Source: Rachycentron canadum (lineage: Eukaryota; Chordata; Actinopteri; Carangiformes; Rachycentridae). Taken from it: DNA of 64,000 nt. Made by a program: the position numbers and the translations under genes. Every line of letters begins with the position of its first letter. Positions within the stretch are counted from its first letter, which is position 1. The notes beneath the pieces are model-generated. The model did no database searches. It was not told the origin of the DNA and worked only from the letters and a program-made list of their open reading frames with translations. Positions 11,946 to 25,210 of the stretch are shown in pieces. Where the stretch lies: assembly GCA_038496675.1 (NCBI GenBank), contig CM076668.1:17365302-17429301 (forward strand), read 5' to 3'.

Positions 11946-14296
11946 AACTGCTGCTAAAAAAATTGATAACACACTAATGTCAAAAGCAGTTTCCCTACCT
12001 TTTTGCTTGAAGACTTAACTTCTATTTGCAACCCACCTACACACTCTATTTGTCTATGGCAAACAGTTAATGGCAACAAACTGTGAGTCGTTGCAGAGGG
12101 AGAGCTGAGATGCAAGGATACCATGAGGTGAAAGGAAACAGGCAGATGCCAGCGTTCAGACAACAACAACGGGAAGTAAATTGTTTGTCCACTAATTTGA
12201 CTTCTGCATGGACACACTCAAGGTACTTAAGCCTCTTCTTCTGAGTCATAACCGAGGAAAATCTGAACACGTAGACATGATACATCTATTTTTAAACACC
12301 CATGTAACTTATGCTAAGTCCATCACAAGTAAATGTCTATAAATCTACTAACAAAAAGACAACAAAAGGCGAGTCTCATAGCACCAGACTTGCCTGAGAA
12401 TCATCACGGTTTTAAGTTTTCTTCAGTATCAGAGAAGTCCAAAGACATTTATCTGTACTTCCAGGGGCACACTGCAAAAAGGAAGTGCTAACTCTGCATA
12501 TTTTTAAATGGTAAACAAATACAGACTAAAAAGGAAAAAGAGGGGGGTCCACAATGTAACCCACCGAATCCATGGCAACAATATACTTCCTGTTTACGTC
12601 AACCAAAATATTACAAGGGACAAATGCTGTAAAATGAATAAAACTGGGGATAGTAGTAGATAAAGGCCTAAACTAGGCTCACCCTGAAGTGATGTCCAGC
12701 TCATTCATCAACTTTCTATGACAACGATTACTCATTATTATCTAATAAAGCTCTACCCTGCTCCACCTTTCTCTCCTCCCCAACACTCATGTTCAGTGTG
12801 ACAGAGGCCTCCTTCATGGTCCGCAGCCATCAGACATCTGGGCTCTGCATTAGGGGGATTTTCCGCTGCTTTGTAAAGCCTGGTTAGCGCTAAACAGCAG
12901 CTCCCAGACTGTCTGTGGGAGACGCAGCTCATCAGCTCACAACACATCCACCCTCCCTGTGGGCCCACATTAATCTTCTCCCGAAATCAGAAGCGGTAGT
13001 TTCCCTGCTACCAGCACAGCCTGCCTGCAACAGGGCCGGAGCAGGGAGAGCACAGATTATGCAACACAACAAGACTTTTTACCATCTTCACACCACAGAT
13101 AAAAAAAAATACTTAAAGATTTTACTCATTCTAAAAAAAATAGACTATGTAATATAAACATGGGTAATGATAACATCATCTTTTTTATCTTCTGATGACA
13201 CATGCTTGTCTGAACCTTCTATTATCTAATGGCTCTGTTTTGAACAAATGAACACAACTGTCCACTTCCCCCCCCCCCCCCCAGGCTGTGACATAATGTC
13301 ATCAAATTAGACAGATACAGACCCTCTGTCTGTCAAAACATGACACGCTCGCATGGGCGATGCTTTCATGTTCCCACGTTTTCCATTACTACACCGAATA
13401 AAAAAAAAATAAAATAGCCTACTGTACACACAATAAAATATCTTAGTGCACCAATAACTTTACCTACAAAATATATGACTGATTATAAAAAAAAAAAAAA
13501 AAAGACTGATCACAACTCACTTACACATATTTTCATTCCAAACTTGGATCTCATGCAAAAATAAACTGTTATTTATGGGATGAGACTGTGGCATTAAGTT
13601 CATTTAGAAAGGAGATTCAAGTTACACTTGGAATCATAAAGTGATGATCATCTGTTTACATAAGAAATGTGTAACGTGCAAATGAATGATGATTTCAAAA
13701 TATCTATAATTTAAAACTAACAAAATTATCTGTTGTTTTTCATGTGTGAAGACTTGTAAGTTGTAATACATGTAAAAAGACACAATTCCTCAAAATATAC
13801 ACAATGATTTGGGTTGGTAAGTGATTTTTTTTTTTTTAAAGAACTGATTATTCTATCCAATATTAAATCAATTGATTGATCAATCAATCAATCAATCGAT
13901 TTAAAAGTGCACCTCACAAACAGGTGATGGTCACTATGACAAGATGGTTACCATGGTCACCGCATCATTTCTTTTCACAGCTTTACACAGACGTCAGCCT
14001 CAGTTCAGATTCACAACAGCAGCATTTGACTGCTCTGTGCTGAGGAGACAAACATCAACATCAGGACCTGCATGTGCAAAGTTTAAGTGGATTTTAGACT
14101 TTTAATTGGCAATAATGGCAACAGGAAATTATTTTGAAGTTAGATCTGTTCTGCGTGCGCTCCGATGGGCTTAAAAAACAATCCTCTTCAAGTGGCACCA
14201 AGAGTTCAACAAGCAGAGTCCAAGACAAAGCTGTGAGGCCACGCTTGAACAGAGCACAGCAGCATGTGTTCCTCCCATTCACACTACAGGATGTTC

Positions 14297-14367
14297 TCAT
14301 GAGGCTGGCAGATCTGGATACTTAGGGGGAAATGGAAGCCATGTGTCAACAGCCAGGCTGCAGATCA
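14297..14367 (+). repeat. 71-bp duplicated segment, copy 1
   Basis: Nearly identical to 17,205-17,275. It starts TCATGAGGCTGGCAGATCTG and ends CAGCCAGGCTGCAGATCA. About two substitutions separate the copies and both have the same orientation. Both lie in myo1d intron 1. Confidence 0.95.
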
Positions 14368-15776
14368 GGTGGCTGACCCTCCTTTCTTTGCTGACTGAGA
14401 CTGCAGCCATTCACCACACCCCTTTACACACACACAGTTATATACTGCCACTGAGCCGTTATTATGACATGCATTTTCAGAGGAAGAGAAGGAAGATTTC
14501 ACTCTGATTAAATTTCCAAAATTCAATAAAATCCTTCTGGTGAAAGCAGGAAAAATGAAGGGAGGGGTGGTGCGGTCGTGGTTCAAGGGAATTTGGCACC
14601 TGGCTTCAAACCTGTTTACGCTTTAACACACAGGCCAGCAGTGTCTGATGTAAAAATGTCAGTGGACTCGGCAACGAAAGGGGGACGACTGGAGGAAAAA
14701 AAAAAAGAAGAAGAAAGGAACCGATCCAAAAAGAACCAGACATTACTCAACATGCTATTTCAGGAAAGTACTATGATTTCTATCAGGGCTAAAAGGAGGA
14801 CAGGGAAGAGCACAAAAACAGACAGATGGACAAAGAACAACAGAATAAATAGACAAAGGGTGAAATAAGGACAGGGAAAGAAAAAAAAATGGGAGAATTA
14901 ACTATTATACACTTGTTCCTTTAGGGAAAGTGGTGGAGAAAGTACTCAAAACCTTTAAGGACCAGTATGATGATGTAAAAATGTTACAATGCAGCTAAAG
15001 GGTCTGTTTTCCAAGTGAACTTAAGTAAAGGATCAGCAAAATGTGCTTAAAATCAAAAAGAAAAGTACTTGGCACTTATTGTTGCTGATGCAGGTGGAGG
15101 TAGTTTCACCTACTTAAATGCTGTTACGCAGTTTCTTTTAGTGGTGACAAGATAAATCTGAAGTATTATGAGATGATTCATGGAAACATTAGGCACTTTA
15201 AATGTTTTATGAGGAACAATACTTTATTCTACCCTACGTATTTTTATATGGACATGGTTGGAATGTCAATTAAGATGAAGAAGTAAAGTAAAGTACCCTT
15301 TACATGGTAAAAGGTTGATCGTAGGTTTTTAATGTCAAATCTTAATTTGAAATACAACCAAACATTGGACGGAAAAGTACAATAATTTCCTGTTAAATGC
15401 ATTAGAGTTGAAGTTTAAAGCAGAGTTAAATAAAAACACTCAAGTACAAGTAACTGTAATTAGCTGCAGTAATTGAGTAAATGTACTTGGTGACTTCTCA
15501 CTAGTCTAAAGGCTGTTCAAAGGAATAACTGTGCACTGAATGGAGGCAGTAAATAATCCAGCCCGGTGTGTGTGTCACGATGTGACTGTGAAGTGATGCG
15601 AGGCGCTGGCTGTGAAAGTGAGTAAGTGGTTCCACCCCCCCCCCGTGGCTCAGGGCACAGCTCCAACAGGTGGACAAGAGAACAATACAACACTGCTGGG
15701 AAGGAGAAAATGACATCACAGCGACCTAGGACACACAAACATATACACAAAGAGAAAACACCTGCATGGTCACGAC

Positions 15777-15802
15777 CACACACACACACACACACACACA
15801 CA
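15777..15802 (+). repeat. (CA)n repeat
   Basis: About 13 CA units; a (TG)n tract follows 140 bases later. Confidence 0.95.
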
Positions 15803-15942
15803 GAGTCATGTGAGTCACACACATCATTAGGGATTTCCAAACACAGCACCATGCAAGATGATTCCTCAAAAATGCAACACTCATTACATCAGTGAATGAT
15901 TCACAGTAAAGATAAGAGTACTGCATGAGTGCATCATGCCTC

Positions 15943-15946
15943 GTGT

Positions 15947-15999
<53 letters not shown>
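15943..15999 (+). repeat. (TG)n repeat
   Basis: About 28 TG units with one CTG interruption near the start. Confidence 0.95.
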
Positions 16000-16001
<2 letters not shown>

Positions 16002-17204
16002 AACAAGGTTTCTAGGAAGTTGTGTCTGAGGGTAAATGCAGACAGATGCGGATGCTTCTTAAATCATTAGTCAGACAGTTTTAATGTGACACCCACCAAC
16101 ATCAAATCCTCTAGTGAGACTGATGATCATTTTTAAATATATACAAAATACATACAAGACCAGCAGAATTTGAATAGAAGCTGAATAGAGGGTCATCAAG
16201 ACCATTTAAGTGTCCTGATCTGACCTCAGTCCACCTCATGAGTAAACCCTGGGGGGGGGGGGTTGAACAATTCACACACCAGTGGCATCACCTAGCTATA
16301 AAATGTTTTACATATACAAAAAGAAAGGATCAACGTCAATGTGGGAGGACCACAGATATTGCCCTTTTTATTCCACTCAGTCTTCTTTCATGCAGAAACC
16401 ATGGTGATTACATTACCAACAATGCAACTCAGCCACAGACACTTCAGTAGCAGCTAATGTAACCTCAAGCTGCTATCCTCAAGCAGAGAAGACGAGTGGG
16501 CTACCAAGGTTTGGTAAGATCACTATTATTATTATTTATTTTATTGTTAAACTTGTAGTATTCAGACCCAACAAACACTGACTCAAGTAACATCACTTGA
16601 GGCAGCAGCCCCTCTGGAGCCACAAGAGCTTTTTATGGGACTGTTTTTTTCCTTGTATGCATCGGTGCAAGCACCTCTGCTTCAACACAACTTGTCAAAG
16701 TATTGACGCAACAAAATCAGCTGCAAGAAGAACTTTGTCTGCTTGAGAGTCTAAATTTAGCAAAGTTACGATCTCACCACAGGCTGCATTTAGTGGTCGT
16801 TCTGCCGCTGTCAGGCCAACACAGAGAAAACATTAACAATCCCTTAAATTCTCCAGGAAAAATTCAACATCTACAAATCCATAACAGCTCTATCCATTAA
16901 GATCATATAATATAATTACCCTTGACAGTTACATTAAGATCAAAAAATGTTGTCAAAGAAGTAAACAACAATTAAAAGAGTAAAGGATAATCTGACCAGG
17001 CATCATTGCCAAAGACACTGTGACGCATGAGATTTAAGCCACTGACATTAACACATTTTAATGTGTAATGTAACTTTATCTCTGCTGACGACTGAGCTGT
17101 CCAATACAAGACAATAAAGATCTCTAATATTCTAATATATGCTACAGATATCACTGGAGGTATGACAGCCAGCCACATCTCACTACTGAAACAGAAGTGA
17201 GATG

Positions 17205-17275
17205 TCATGAGGCTGGCAGCTCTGGATACTTAGGGGGAAATGGGAGCCATGTGTCAACAGCCAGGCTGCAGATCA
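17205..17275 (+). repeat. 71-bp duplicated segment, copy 2
   Basis: Nearly identical to 14,297-14,367. The flanks differ on both sides except for a few bases, so the duplicated unit is sharply bounded. Confidence 0.95.
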
Positions 17276-20200
17276 CATATACATACATATGCATATATAT
17301 CAGTCATGAAACATAAGACGTATTGCATAGCATCAGGGGAATAAATTCATTCAGGAGAAAATGGTGAAAGGCAGTGGCCAGATGAAACGGCAAGAAACTA
17401 TGACACAAGGGCACTGGTAAGAAAACTGGTCTTGGAAGGGCTCTGAGCTTGTGCTGCTGAAACGGCCTGCTCCCGACCCCGCCCGCCAACTCAGGCAGTC
17501 CACAAATGAGACGTCTCTGAGAGCTGGTGAACTTATTTTAGAGGGGAATAAAGCTACACAAGCACAGCCCCTGTTTATGTAAGGGGGTAATGTGTTTCAG
17601 ATTACAGACGGTTGTATGGAAATTCTTGTGGCGAGACTGGACTTTTCACTGCTGGATTGCAGGGGAGCGGGCCTATGAGGCATTTCTCTGAGAGCCTTCT
17701 ATGAATCCGGCAGTTCGTGGGAGACTCTTTTTTTTTTTTTTTCTCTCTCTCTGTGATTAGCAAGAAATCTCCAGGGAATGTCGGGCTGAGGGACTGAAAC
17801 AACACTGGCGTAAGGAGTTTTCATGAAGTTTTGACTATTAAAATATAAAACAATTAGCCTGTCATCTGCCTCAGATCCTGCAAGTCTATGATTGTAACTG
17901 ATTTTGCACTATGCTGCTGCTGGTCAAAGGCAAGAGCTACTGGACTAATGAGCAGGAAGCTAACAGTCTATGTTAGCATTCAACTATAAATACTTCTCTT
18001 CCACTCACTGACCACGGCTAAAAAGGAAAAAACCTGTAATAAGTGGGTTGGGATTAAATATTCTTAGAGACATCTGCTGCACACTATCACCCGTTTTTAT
18101 CTTTCCTGCAGGGTATGGACATGTGGGCTAGGACTGTGTGTTCTGCACATGGACTTTGGTTTTATTGCTGAGGAATGAACAAAGGCATGAAAAAAAACAA
18201 AAACAAATAAGAATCTGGAAGAGGGAAGATGTTTCTGTGTCTGCTGTCAGTACCTTTAACACTACTAACTTATTTACTGGACCATATGTCACTGAAGTGT
18301 GACCCTTGAACTTGGGTTTCCTCACCTGGAAAGCTTTACTCTACCTGAGCCACATGGGTACTTTGATCCCTTTGTTTACTCTGCAGGAAAAACAGCAAAA
18401 GAGCAAAGACGTCCCTTTCTGCACCACACATCCTCTAGTCTACCTGCACTTGCAACAGGAGAGCCATTGTTCCTTTAATAGCATATGAAAATAATCTGGC
18501 TAGTAATTTTATGGTGAAATCCAGGATACACCAGAGATAGGGTGACAGAGTTAACTTTGAACACTGGGATAGTGAGTTATGCAACTCCTACAGCATGTGT
18601 CTGTGCTACCTGGGAGTAAAAGCCCCACAGTTTTGAATCTCAAATATACATATGTCCCGTCTGCACATGAGATTCCCAGCGAGGTTTGGAAGAGGAGCTG
18701 CAGGAAACAATGAAACGCGAGCAGCAAAAGCAGGGGAAATGCCAGTTTTCCTGCTTCGCTCTCCTGCCTCATATTATAGGAAACTTCCTGCTCAAAGTCC
18801 CTTTTAACTCCCCAACGAAGGGGTTCAAAGGTCAAATCACTCAGAGCAGTTTGTACAGTCAAACAAACAGGAGCATTCAGAATTTAAGGAAAATATTTCC
18901 ACCAACACAGACGTGACAATCTAGAGATACAGATGATCATCTCCAGCCCGCTGGGAAAACAATGGGCACAGCCCTGAGCTGAGAATTTACAGCCTCTGGT
19001 TGAACAGATAGTGGTGCTTGACACATCTGGGCAAGTCAGACTGCGTTATGTTCCGAGCTGACTTGACAAATAAAGCACATATTTGGGAACTGATTGTGTT
19101 TTGCCATGAGGTATGACCCCCACACGTCATGTACTTCGATGAACTATCTGTACAACAGATTTACATGGTGTAGTGATCATCAGTTTTGCACCCATTTGGA
19201 AGAAGAATTTAAAAAATCCATCAGTAATTATTTGGGAAACACAGCAGTTTCACAGGAATGTTTTTTTTCCTGGATTCCTGGGGACAGACAAAACAATGCT
19301 GCCTTATAAAGACATTTAGCAGCACATAACAGTACACATACTGTAAGCTTACAGGACAGTTAAACCCACTGCATGCAGCGAATCTTCGCTCAATCTTTAT
19401 CTTTTTAATCATTATTTAGACATTTTAAAATCATCTGTGCACTATGTGTAACTTGATGCATCCCTGAGGGCATGAATGAAATATCAATTCATAGAATGAG
19501 AGAGCTATCACAGTATTTGTATTTGTATTTTGATACTGTGTTCCCTTCCTATCTGTAATGCACTGAATTTTTCTGTCATGAGTCATTTCTAATCATATAT
19601 TAGATGATTCTCATACATAAACACACGATGGGTCAGTGGGCTGCGCCTGCATGACTCCATGAAGTCTTATCTGCAGATTGGTCAATTCAGACAGAATTCC
19701 CAAGACCCGGCAGGAATTTGGCTTGAACGTTTATCCTGCCAGACATCTCCACAGAGAAACTGGGCATCTGCTCTATTTAGAGACTGGGAGGCTCTCTGGA
19801 ACAGGACACACAGTTCAACCTCAAGTCAAACAAAGTAAATGTCAACTTGAACAACCACGTCTGGCCACACTGAGGGAAAAAGAGCAATCTTTTCCAAATC
19901 ACGCCTCACATGCAGCCGTTGGGTGTCTTAATTACCTGCTCGGTATGTCAGGCGTCTGATGACACAAGTAGAAATCCCCTGCACAGCAGTGTAATTCAGT
20001 CAGTTGCCAGCCAAAGTCAGGCACTGGGTAAGTCACTAAATGAGGGTTGGCCACCATGCCAAAGCTTTTTGATCCACTTCAAATAAAAATATTTGGGGAT
20101 TTTCACAAGTTCTGGAAGAGTGAACAATGAGTGCTTCTCAAGGAGCAAGCCTGATGAAACACAACAAATCTTCAAAGATTTCTTAAATAAATAATTGTGC

Positions 20201-22982
20201 TAAGTAGCTCTAGTGCTGAGCTTTGGTGTGCGGCCTTACACCAGGCAATTAACTGTGAGGCTCAGGTCTCGTACATGGTGTAAAATACACCCAGGAGAGC
20301 GGTGCAGATGTGCTACAGCACCACTTGTTTTGTTTAACTGTACCAGGACAAATGGATGCCTCGTGCCCTCTGCGTCCCTCCATCGAGTGGTTCACTCCCA
20401 CTCCGGCAAACACACTCGCACATGCATGCATGCATGCAGCCTCAGACTACGGGAAAAGGAGCAAAAAGGAAGCACTCCTAGCTGGTCACACCCTTTACAA
20501 ATAACAATCTGCACACGCCATCTCCGGGCTGAGATGTCTAGCTGGAGGGAAAACAAACAGACAGAAAATGGGACGCAGCGTTGGGAAAATGAGGCCTGGT
20601 GCTGTCTGGGTGCTCTCAGGTCCTCTTGCTTTGCTGCCAAAGCTACTGTTCACACCACAGTTTATTTAATTAAAAAGGCATGGCTATAAAAATACTGTTA
20701 ACCAGAGCCGCCTTGTTCTCTATGAAACATGTATACTTGTGCACCTGGCTCTCTATCCCTCTCTATGCCCCTTTTCAGCTTCACATTTATGCAGTTAGGG
20801 CTGCAACTAAAGCTTATTTTCATTATCAAGTTACCTGCTTATCACTTTTCCTCAATAAATCAAACAACTCATGGGTGTATGAAACATCAGAAAACAGCCA
20901 TCCCAATGTCTTAGCAATTGCCTTGTGTGACAATATATACACATATAAATGTATATAGACTCATAAACAGAACAATGTCACCATTTACTGGCTTTTACTC
21001 TTCAAAATCTTCGGGCCAATACCTGAATTAACATGACCAACCATGAATTAAACCTCGCACGTTAGTTTTGTGGTGAGAAGATAACGAGACATATTTAAAA
21101 CAGAGTTGAGTATAAAAGGTTCATGAGTGTGACACTGACACTGTTGAAATCACCTCATTGTCATTCTTGCTTATAACAAGGGCATAAAAACACAGCCTTC
21201 ATTTATCAGCCTGAGGGCAGAGAAAGGTATCAAGTGTTTTGGTGTTGAGGACACTCCTTAAAATCAGTGAACTCTGTAGCTCACTCACTGTGGCCATAGA
21301 AGGGAAACCATGCAGCCCAGCAGGAGAAACTTCTCCAACCTGCATCCTTAAAAATCCTCCAAATATTTATTCTACAAGTCATTACTGGCAGTGTTTGTAA
21401 AATACTGCACAGGATGGAAATTTCCATTTATCAACCATTAATGCTGGCAGAACTGAGAAACTATAAAAAGTCAGTGTGTTTATTAATCCTCTCGTGGATA
21501 CTACCAACACAGTAAGATGCTGCAAACCAATACAAACCAGCTTAAATGATCCAATAATAAAGAAAAGCAATTCACATCACTTCTATAGTCAGATTTTAAA
21601 ACCTTCATGTCCGTGTACAGCTTTCTATACAAAATCATGTCGTGTGTAATGTAAGTATTTTAATGTGCATACTTTATTTATAGACCCTTTCAACGGCAAT
21701 TTATTACTTATCTCTCTTTGTTGTACTTGTTAGTTCAAATAGCAAACATAGGTTTTATGCCTCTATAGCCTCATAGTCTGCACTGGTGCAATATGTGAAT
21801 TTCCCCACTGGAGATTAATAATATATTGTCTTCTCAAGGGTCAAGGTCATCTTTATTATCCCTGAGGGGCAATTTTATGGCACAGCCAGCAGTAAAAAAG
21901 TACAGTGATCACACACTCAAACAATCTGCACAGGAAAAACTGAGTTACCTAAAATTATTTTTTTAAAAATAGTAGCAGGGACAAATTAATTCTTGAATGT
22001 GTTGATCCTGTTGATCCAGCTTACACTCACTGAACAGGACTGAGTCTTTATCATGGCTCTGACTTTATAAAGTACCGAATGATGTTTCTGCACAGTCTCA
22101 CAATGCTTTCCAAACCTATTCTTCAGGGTAAGTGACCCAAACCGGCCGACAAGTGACTGCTACCTATACCAATTTCTTATCCTCTGTAGACCAGAATATT
22201 TCGTTTCTTGCTACGGTATATTTTTAATAAAATGTAGGTTTTTTTGCTTCTAGCTAAGCTGTAACACAATTCAGGGATATAATGTTTGTTTTCTATGCAT
22301 ATTTTGACAATTCAATTTCCTAGAACTTGGACAAAAGCTTATTTTTCACAGTATTATGACAACAGCATAACTTATTTCTGATCAATCATCCCCCACTGTG
22401 CTATAAGTTAAAAAAAAAAAAAAAAAAAAAAAGCATGGAGTGAAGATGCAGGTTAATTATTCGGAGTTTAGAAAGCTGCAGCATTGATCTGTTCCCTGAC
22501 AATAAAACTAAAGTGTCCACAGGCACCGAGTCCTGCTGAGTAAAAAGCTCTGAAACTGCCACCAGGGATCAGCTTGCACTTCCATCACAGATGGCAGGGG
22601 CGAGGAGATGGAGATGGAGAAACGGTTTCCAAGCCGCAGCCCATCTGAAACGTAACGCTGCCCCACACTCCTCTCTTCATTCACAAGGCTTGACATCATG
22701 CTTGACACCGGGCCACTGACAACACAGCTGATAGAAACCGGCCTGCACGAGGATCTGATCAAACAGTGCGAGTGCGCTGAGGTGTGTGTGTGTGTGTGTG
22801 TGTCTGTGTGCAGCTTGGGTGGAGCCTCCCACTGCATATTTCACAGAGAAATACCGGTTTGATCGAAAGGAGGCATTAAAAGGAATGTGGGCCGTTTAGA
22901 GTGATGCCAACAACTTTCATACAATTGGCTTTTTGTGGTTGTAGTTGTAGTTGCTGCCAAAACGCGCGAGATTTCACACGTG

Positions 22983-23011
22983 TTTTTTTTTTTTTTTTTT
23001 GGGGGGGGGGG
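22983..23011 (+). repeat. Poly(T) followed by poly(G)
   Basis: Eighteen T followed directly by eleven G, about 260 bases downstream (in transcript sense) of the myo1d first coding exon. Confidence 0.95.
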
Positions 23012-23269
23012 TCAAAATTCAAACACAAGTGAAGTGACAGCATCTGTTTAAACGACGGGTGACCAGTCCCATTCACTGTCACAGTTAAAAACACGACAAA
23101 GCAGCACCTGTTGAATGGCAACCACACACACATTTCAGGCCGAGGTGAGCTGATAAAGACCGTGGGGCTGACGGGATACACACACACCCTCCCTCCCCTT
23201 CAGCACGGCGGCTTATTAAGTCTCCCTGTGGATTTACAAAGGTGAACGGCCTCTGCAGGGGGGTCTTAC

Positions 23270-23364
23270 CTGAGTTTCAGGTTTGCCATGAACTCCTCCA
23301 TAGACACGTTGTCCAACAGCACAAAGTCTGCTTTTCCAAACTCCAGGCTCTCGTGCTCTGCCAT
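23270..23364 (-). CDS. myo1d: myo1d first coding exon (start codon)
   Basis: This exon encodes residues 1-31 plus two bases of Arg32. It starts MAEHESLEFGKADFVLLD and ends NLKL. This N-terminus is close to vertebrate Myo1d (MAEQESLEFGKADFVL) and differs from Myo1g, which supports the gene name. The ATG context is GGACATGG, and the donor is CAG/GTAAGA. Myo1d is a monomeric actin motor that works at membranes and in endosomal traffic. It sets left-right asymmetry in flies, frogs and zebrafish (established knowledge). Whether a non-coding exon lies upstream cannot be told. Confidence 0.93.
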
Positions 23365-23960
23365 GTCCCTTCTGCTTTATTCTCACTGAAGCTGGTGGAA
23401 ATAATAATAAAGAATAACAATGATGTGTGTGTGTATCAACGGCTGGCTTTGAAGTGCCGACAAAAGGTGAGCAGTGGCGGGCTTCGCCGAGCACCTCCTC
23501 TCCTCAGTGGACAGCTGTGCGGTCGGTGCGCATTTTCTTTAGTGCGGCAAAAGTCAAATTGTAATTTCAGTCATGTTTAATTAAGGTCGGAAACGGTTAT
23601 TTTAAAAAAAAATAATAATAATAATACCCTGAAGCTAGAAACAGGTGAAGGTAAATGCCCGCGAAAGCGTCTTTGCCCCCCCACCCCCCCCCCCCTAAGG
23701 AGTCCGGGGTTTCAATTAGAAATAGCACAAATATCCCAAAAGTATCCTCATGTCCATACAAAGTTTTCCCCTCTGCGCCAAAGTGTATCCTCGTCCCGTT
23801 GCATCGTGCGCCAGCTCGGTCCGTTTTCCTGGAGTTTCTCTCCTGTCGTCCACACCGACCGTCCGCCAATAGGATCGAAGCCTCCTCCACTAATCCCCGC
23901 CCGCCCGCCTCCTCCTCCCCGCCCTGCGGAGAGGTGTTGGTCAGACTGGCCCTGTGTCTA
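23365..23960 (-). promoter_or_regulatory. myo1d: Probable myo1d promoter and 5' UTR
   Basis: DNA upstream of the myo1d ATG becomes GC- and CpG-rich, for example around 23,480-23,540 and 23,760-23,935. A CCAAT box is at 23,866-23,870 (ATTGG on the minus strand), followed by C-rich Sp1-like tracts. No clear TATA box was seen at a fixed distance. This fits a broad CpG-type vertebrate promoter. An (AAT)n stretch at about 23,611-23,627 interrupts it. The transcription start is not determined. Confidence 0.55.
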
Positions 23961-24572
23961 AGATGAAAAGCATTACAAGTATTTCTGAAGACCACTGCTC
24001 CACTGTGTCTGATGCATATTTCAGGGATGACGAGGCCACCTCTAAGTTGTAAAACACTCGCAGGAAAACCATAATGTTTTGGCCTGACTTTTATAATGCC
24101 CTGTTTCCATAAAAGGAAAAATTAGAGCTGTCAGCCCCCCCCCACACACACATCCCACTGGAATATGAATGAAAAGTACAGTTGTGACGGATCATTCTCC
24201 ATAAAACCCACTGACTTTCAGCTGTTATCAGCTGTAAACACATCACTTCATTTCGCCTGATCATGTTGAGTCTGAATGAGGCCCCGTTTAAAAGCCCCTG
24301 ATCACCGGGCACAATCATCCACCAGGTTTACACTGATGTCAGTGCGCCCCCTAGTGTACAACTGAGCCCAGTGCCTTTTCTACATCATTCCTGGTGAAAA
24401 AAAAAAACTTTGGTCATAAAAAACTTTATGACCAATTTGTCTCAACTTTGAAGGTAGTAGAAAGGTGGCAAGGTAAAAAGAAGTTTGGTGTCCACCCTTT
24501 GTAAAGAGAGCAGTTGTGGGAACATATATAATAAAAATTTTTTGGTGAATTTGTGGCAGCAAAACCTCAATT

Positions 24573-24916
24573 TTACACTTTGTGATACCTGCACAGTGAA
24601 ACAAATAACAGATAGACATAGTAGTTGCAGAGACACTTGTAGACCCGGGTTGGGTCGGGGTGGATTGGAAAGCGCAGCAGTTCTTCTTCCAGCGGCCGCA
24701 CTCTATGGGTGACTACGCCGTCTTTTCTCTTCGGGACGGGTCCAACCAGCCACAACGGGGACCAGGTGCCACGTTTGCTCACAGGAGAGAAATCCAAGTT
24801 ATCTGCCGTCTCATTGTTTGTACTATATGTAAGAAAATGTGTGACTGCATTACAGATTTTTATCTCTTCAGCTTTTATTGACTGTGACTTTTCCAAGGTC
24901 TGCAGATCGCAGCTGC
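24573..24916 (-). CDS. Unidentified gene, last coding exon
   Basis: I do not recognise this gene. The exon opens after the strong acceptor TTTATGTGCTGCAG/GCAGCTG and stays open for 114 codons to a TAA at 24,573-24,575. The phase (1) matches the exon upstream. The protein is hydrophilic at first (SCDLQTLEKSQSIKAEEIK), then has a basic, proline- and tryptophan-containing stretch (KRGTWSPLWLVGPVPKRKDG) and an acidic-to-proline end (LEEELLRFPIHPDPTRVYK). The last 20 codons look less protein-like. They include a possible 48-base in-frame intron (AA/GTGTCT...TGTGCAG/G) whose removal would keep the same stop. The middle of the exon is CpG-enriched compared with its surroundings. Confidence 0.5.
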
Positions 24917-25111
24917 CTGCAGCACATAAAGAATTAAGAATGAATGCTGCAAATCATGTAAAAAAAATGTTTGTTTTGACTGACTGACTTTCCTCTGAGC
25001 CCCTTTTCTGACAGCTTATCATATCTATGCATCTGTGAATTTAAAAGTGACACATTAAGGAGCAGATACACAGTATGGAGATGTGTGGAGGGAAATTTAT
25101 ACAGAGGCTAC

Positions 25112-25210
25112 CTGATTCAGAGCTTCCTGCTGTTTCTTCACACCTTAGGCTCTCCTTCTCCTGCAATACCACATCATGGGCATTTCTAGAACAGACTGAC
25201 ATGTTGCCGT
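25112..25210 (-). CDS. Unidentified gene, coding exon 3 of model
   Basis: A 99-nt exon with a clear acceptor (CTGGTTTTTCAG/ACGGC) and donor (TCAG/GTAGCC). One frame is fully open: D-GNMSVCSRNAHDVVLQEKES..., ending in a Ser/Glu-rich stretch. It enters and leaves in phase 1, so it fits both the exon at 24,573-24,916 and the one at 26,218-26,275. The composition is charged and hydrophilic with no membrane segment. No family is recognised. Confidence 0.5.

Larger units (their letters stand above)
2684..23269 (-). other. myo1d: myo1d intron 1 (about 20.6 kb)
   Basis: I found no further myo1d exon here, and exon 1 and exon 2 join in frame across it. It holds the repeats and transposon relics listed separately, plus a CpG-enriched stretch near 6,520-6,800. 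Most open frames inside are low-complexity or antisense by-products. The longest, about 158 codons at 20,213-20,689 on the plus strand, has no recognisable domain and a biased Cys/His/Arg/Thr composition. First introns of this size in fish often hold regulatory elements, but none can be proven from sequence alone. Confidence 0.75.

Noticed and set aside
20213..20689. 158-codon plus-strand open frame in myo1d intron 1
   Set aside because: No domain, no splice context, odd Cys/His/Arg/Thr composition, and other frames overlap it on both strands; best explained by chance.
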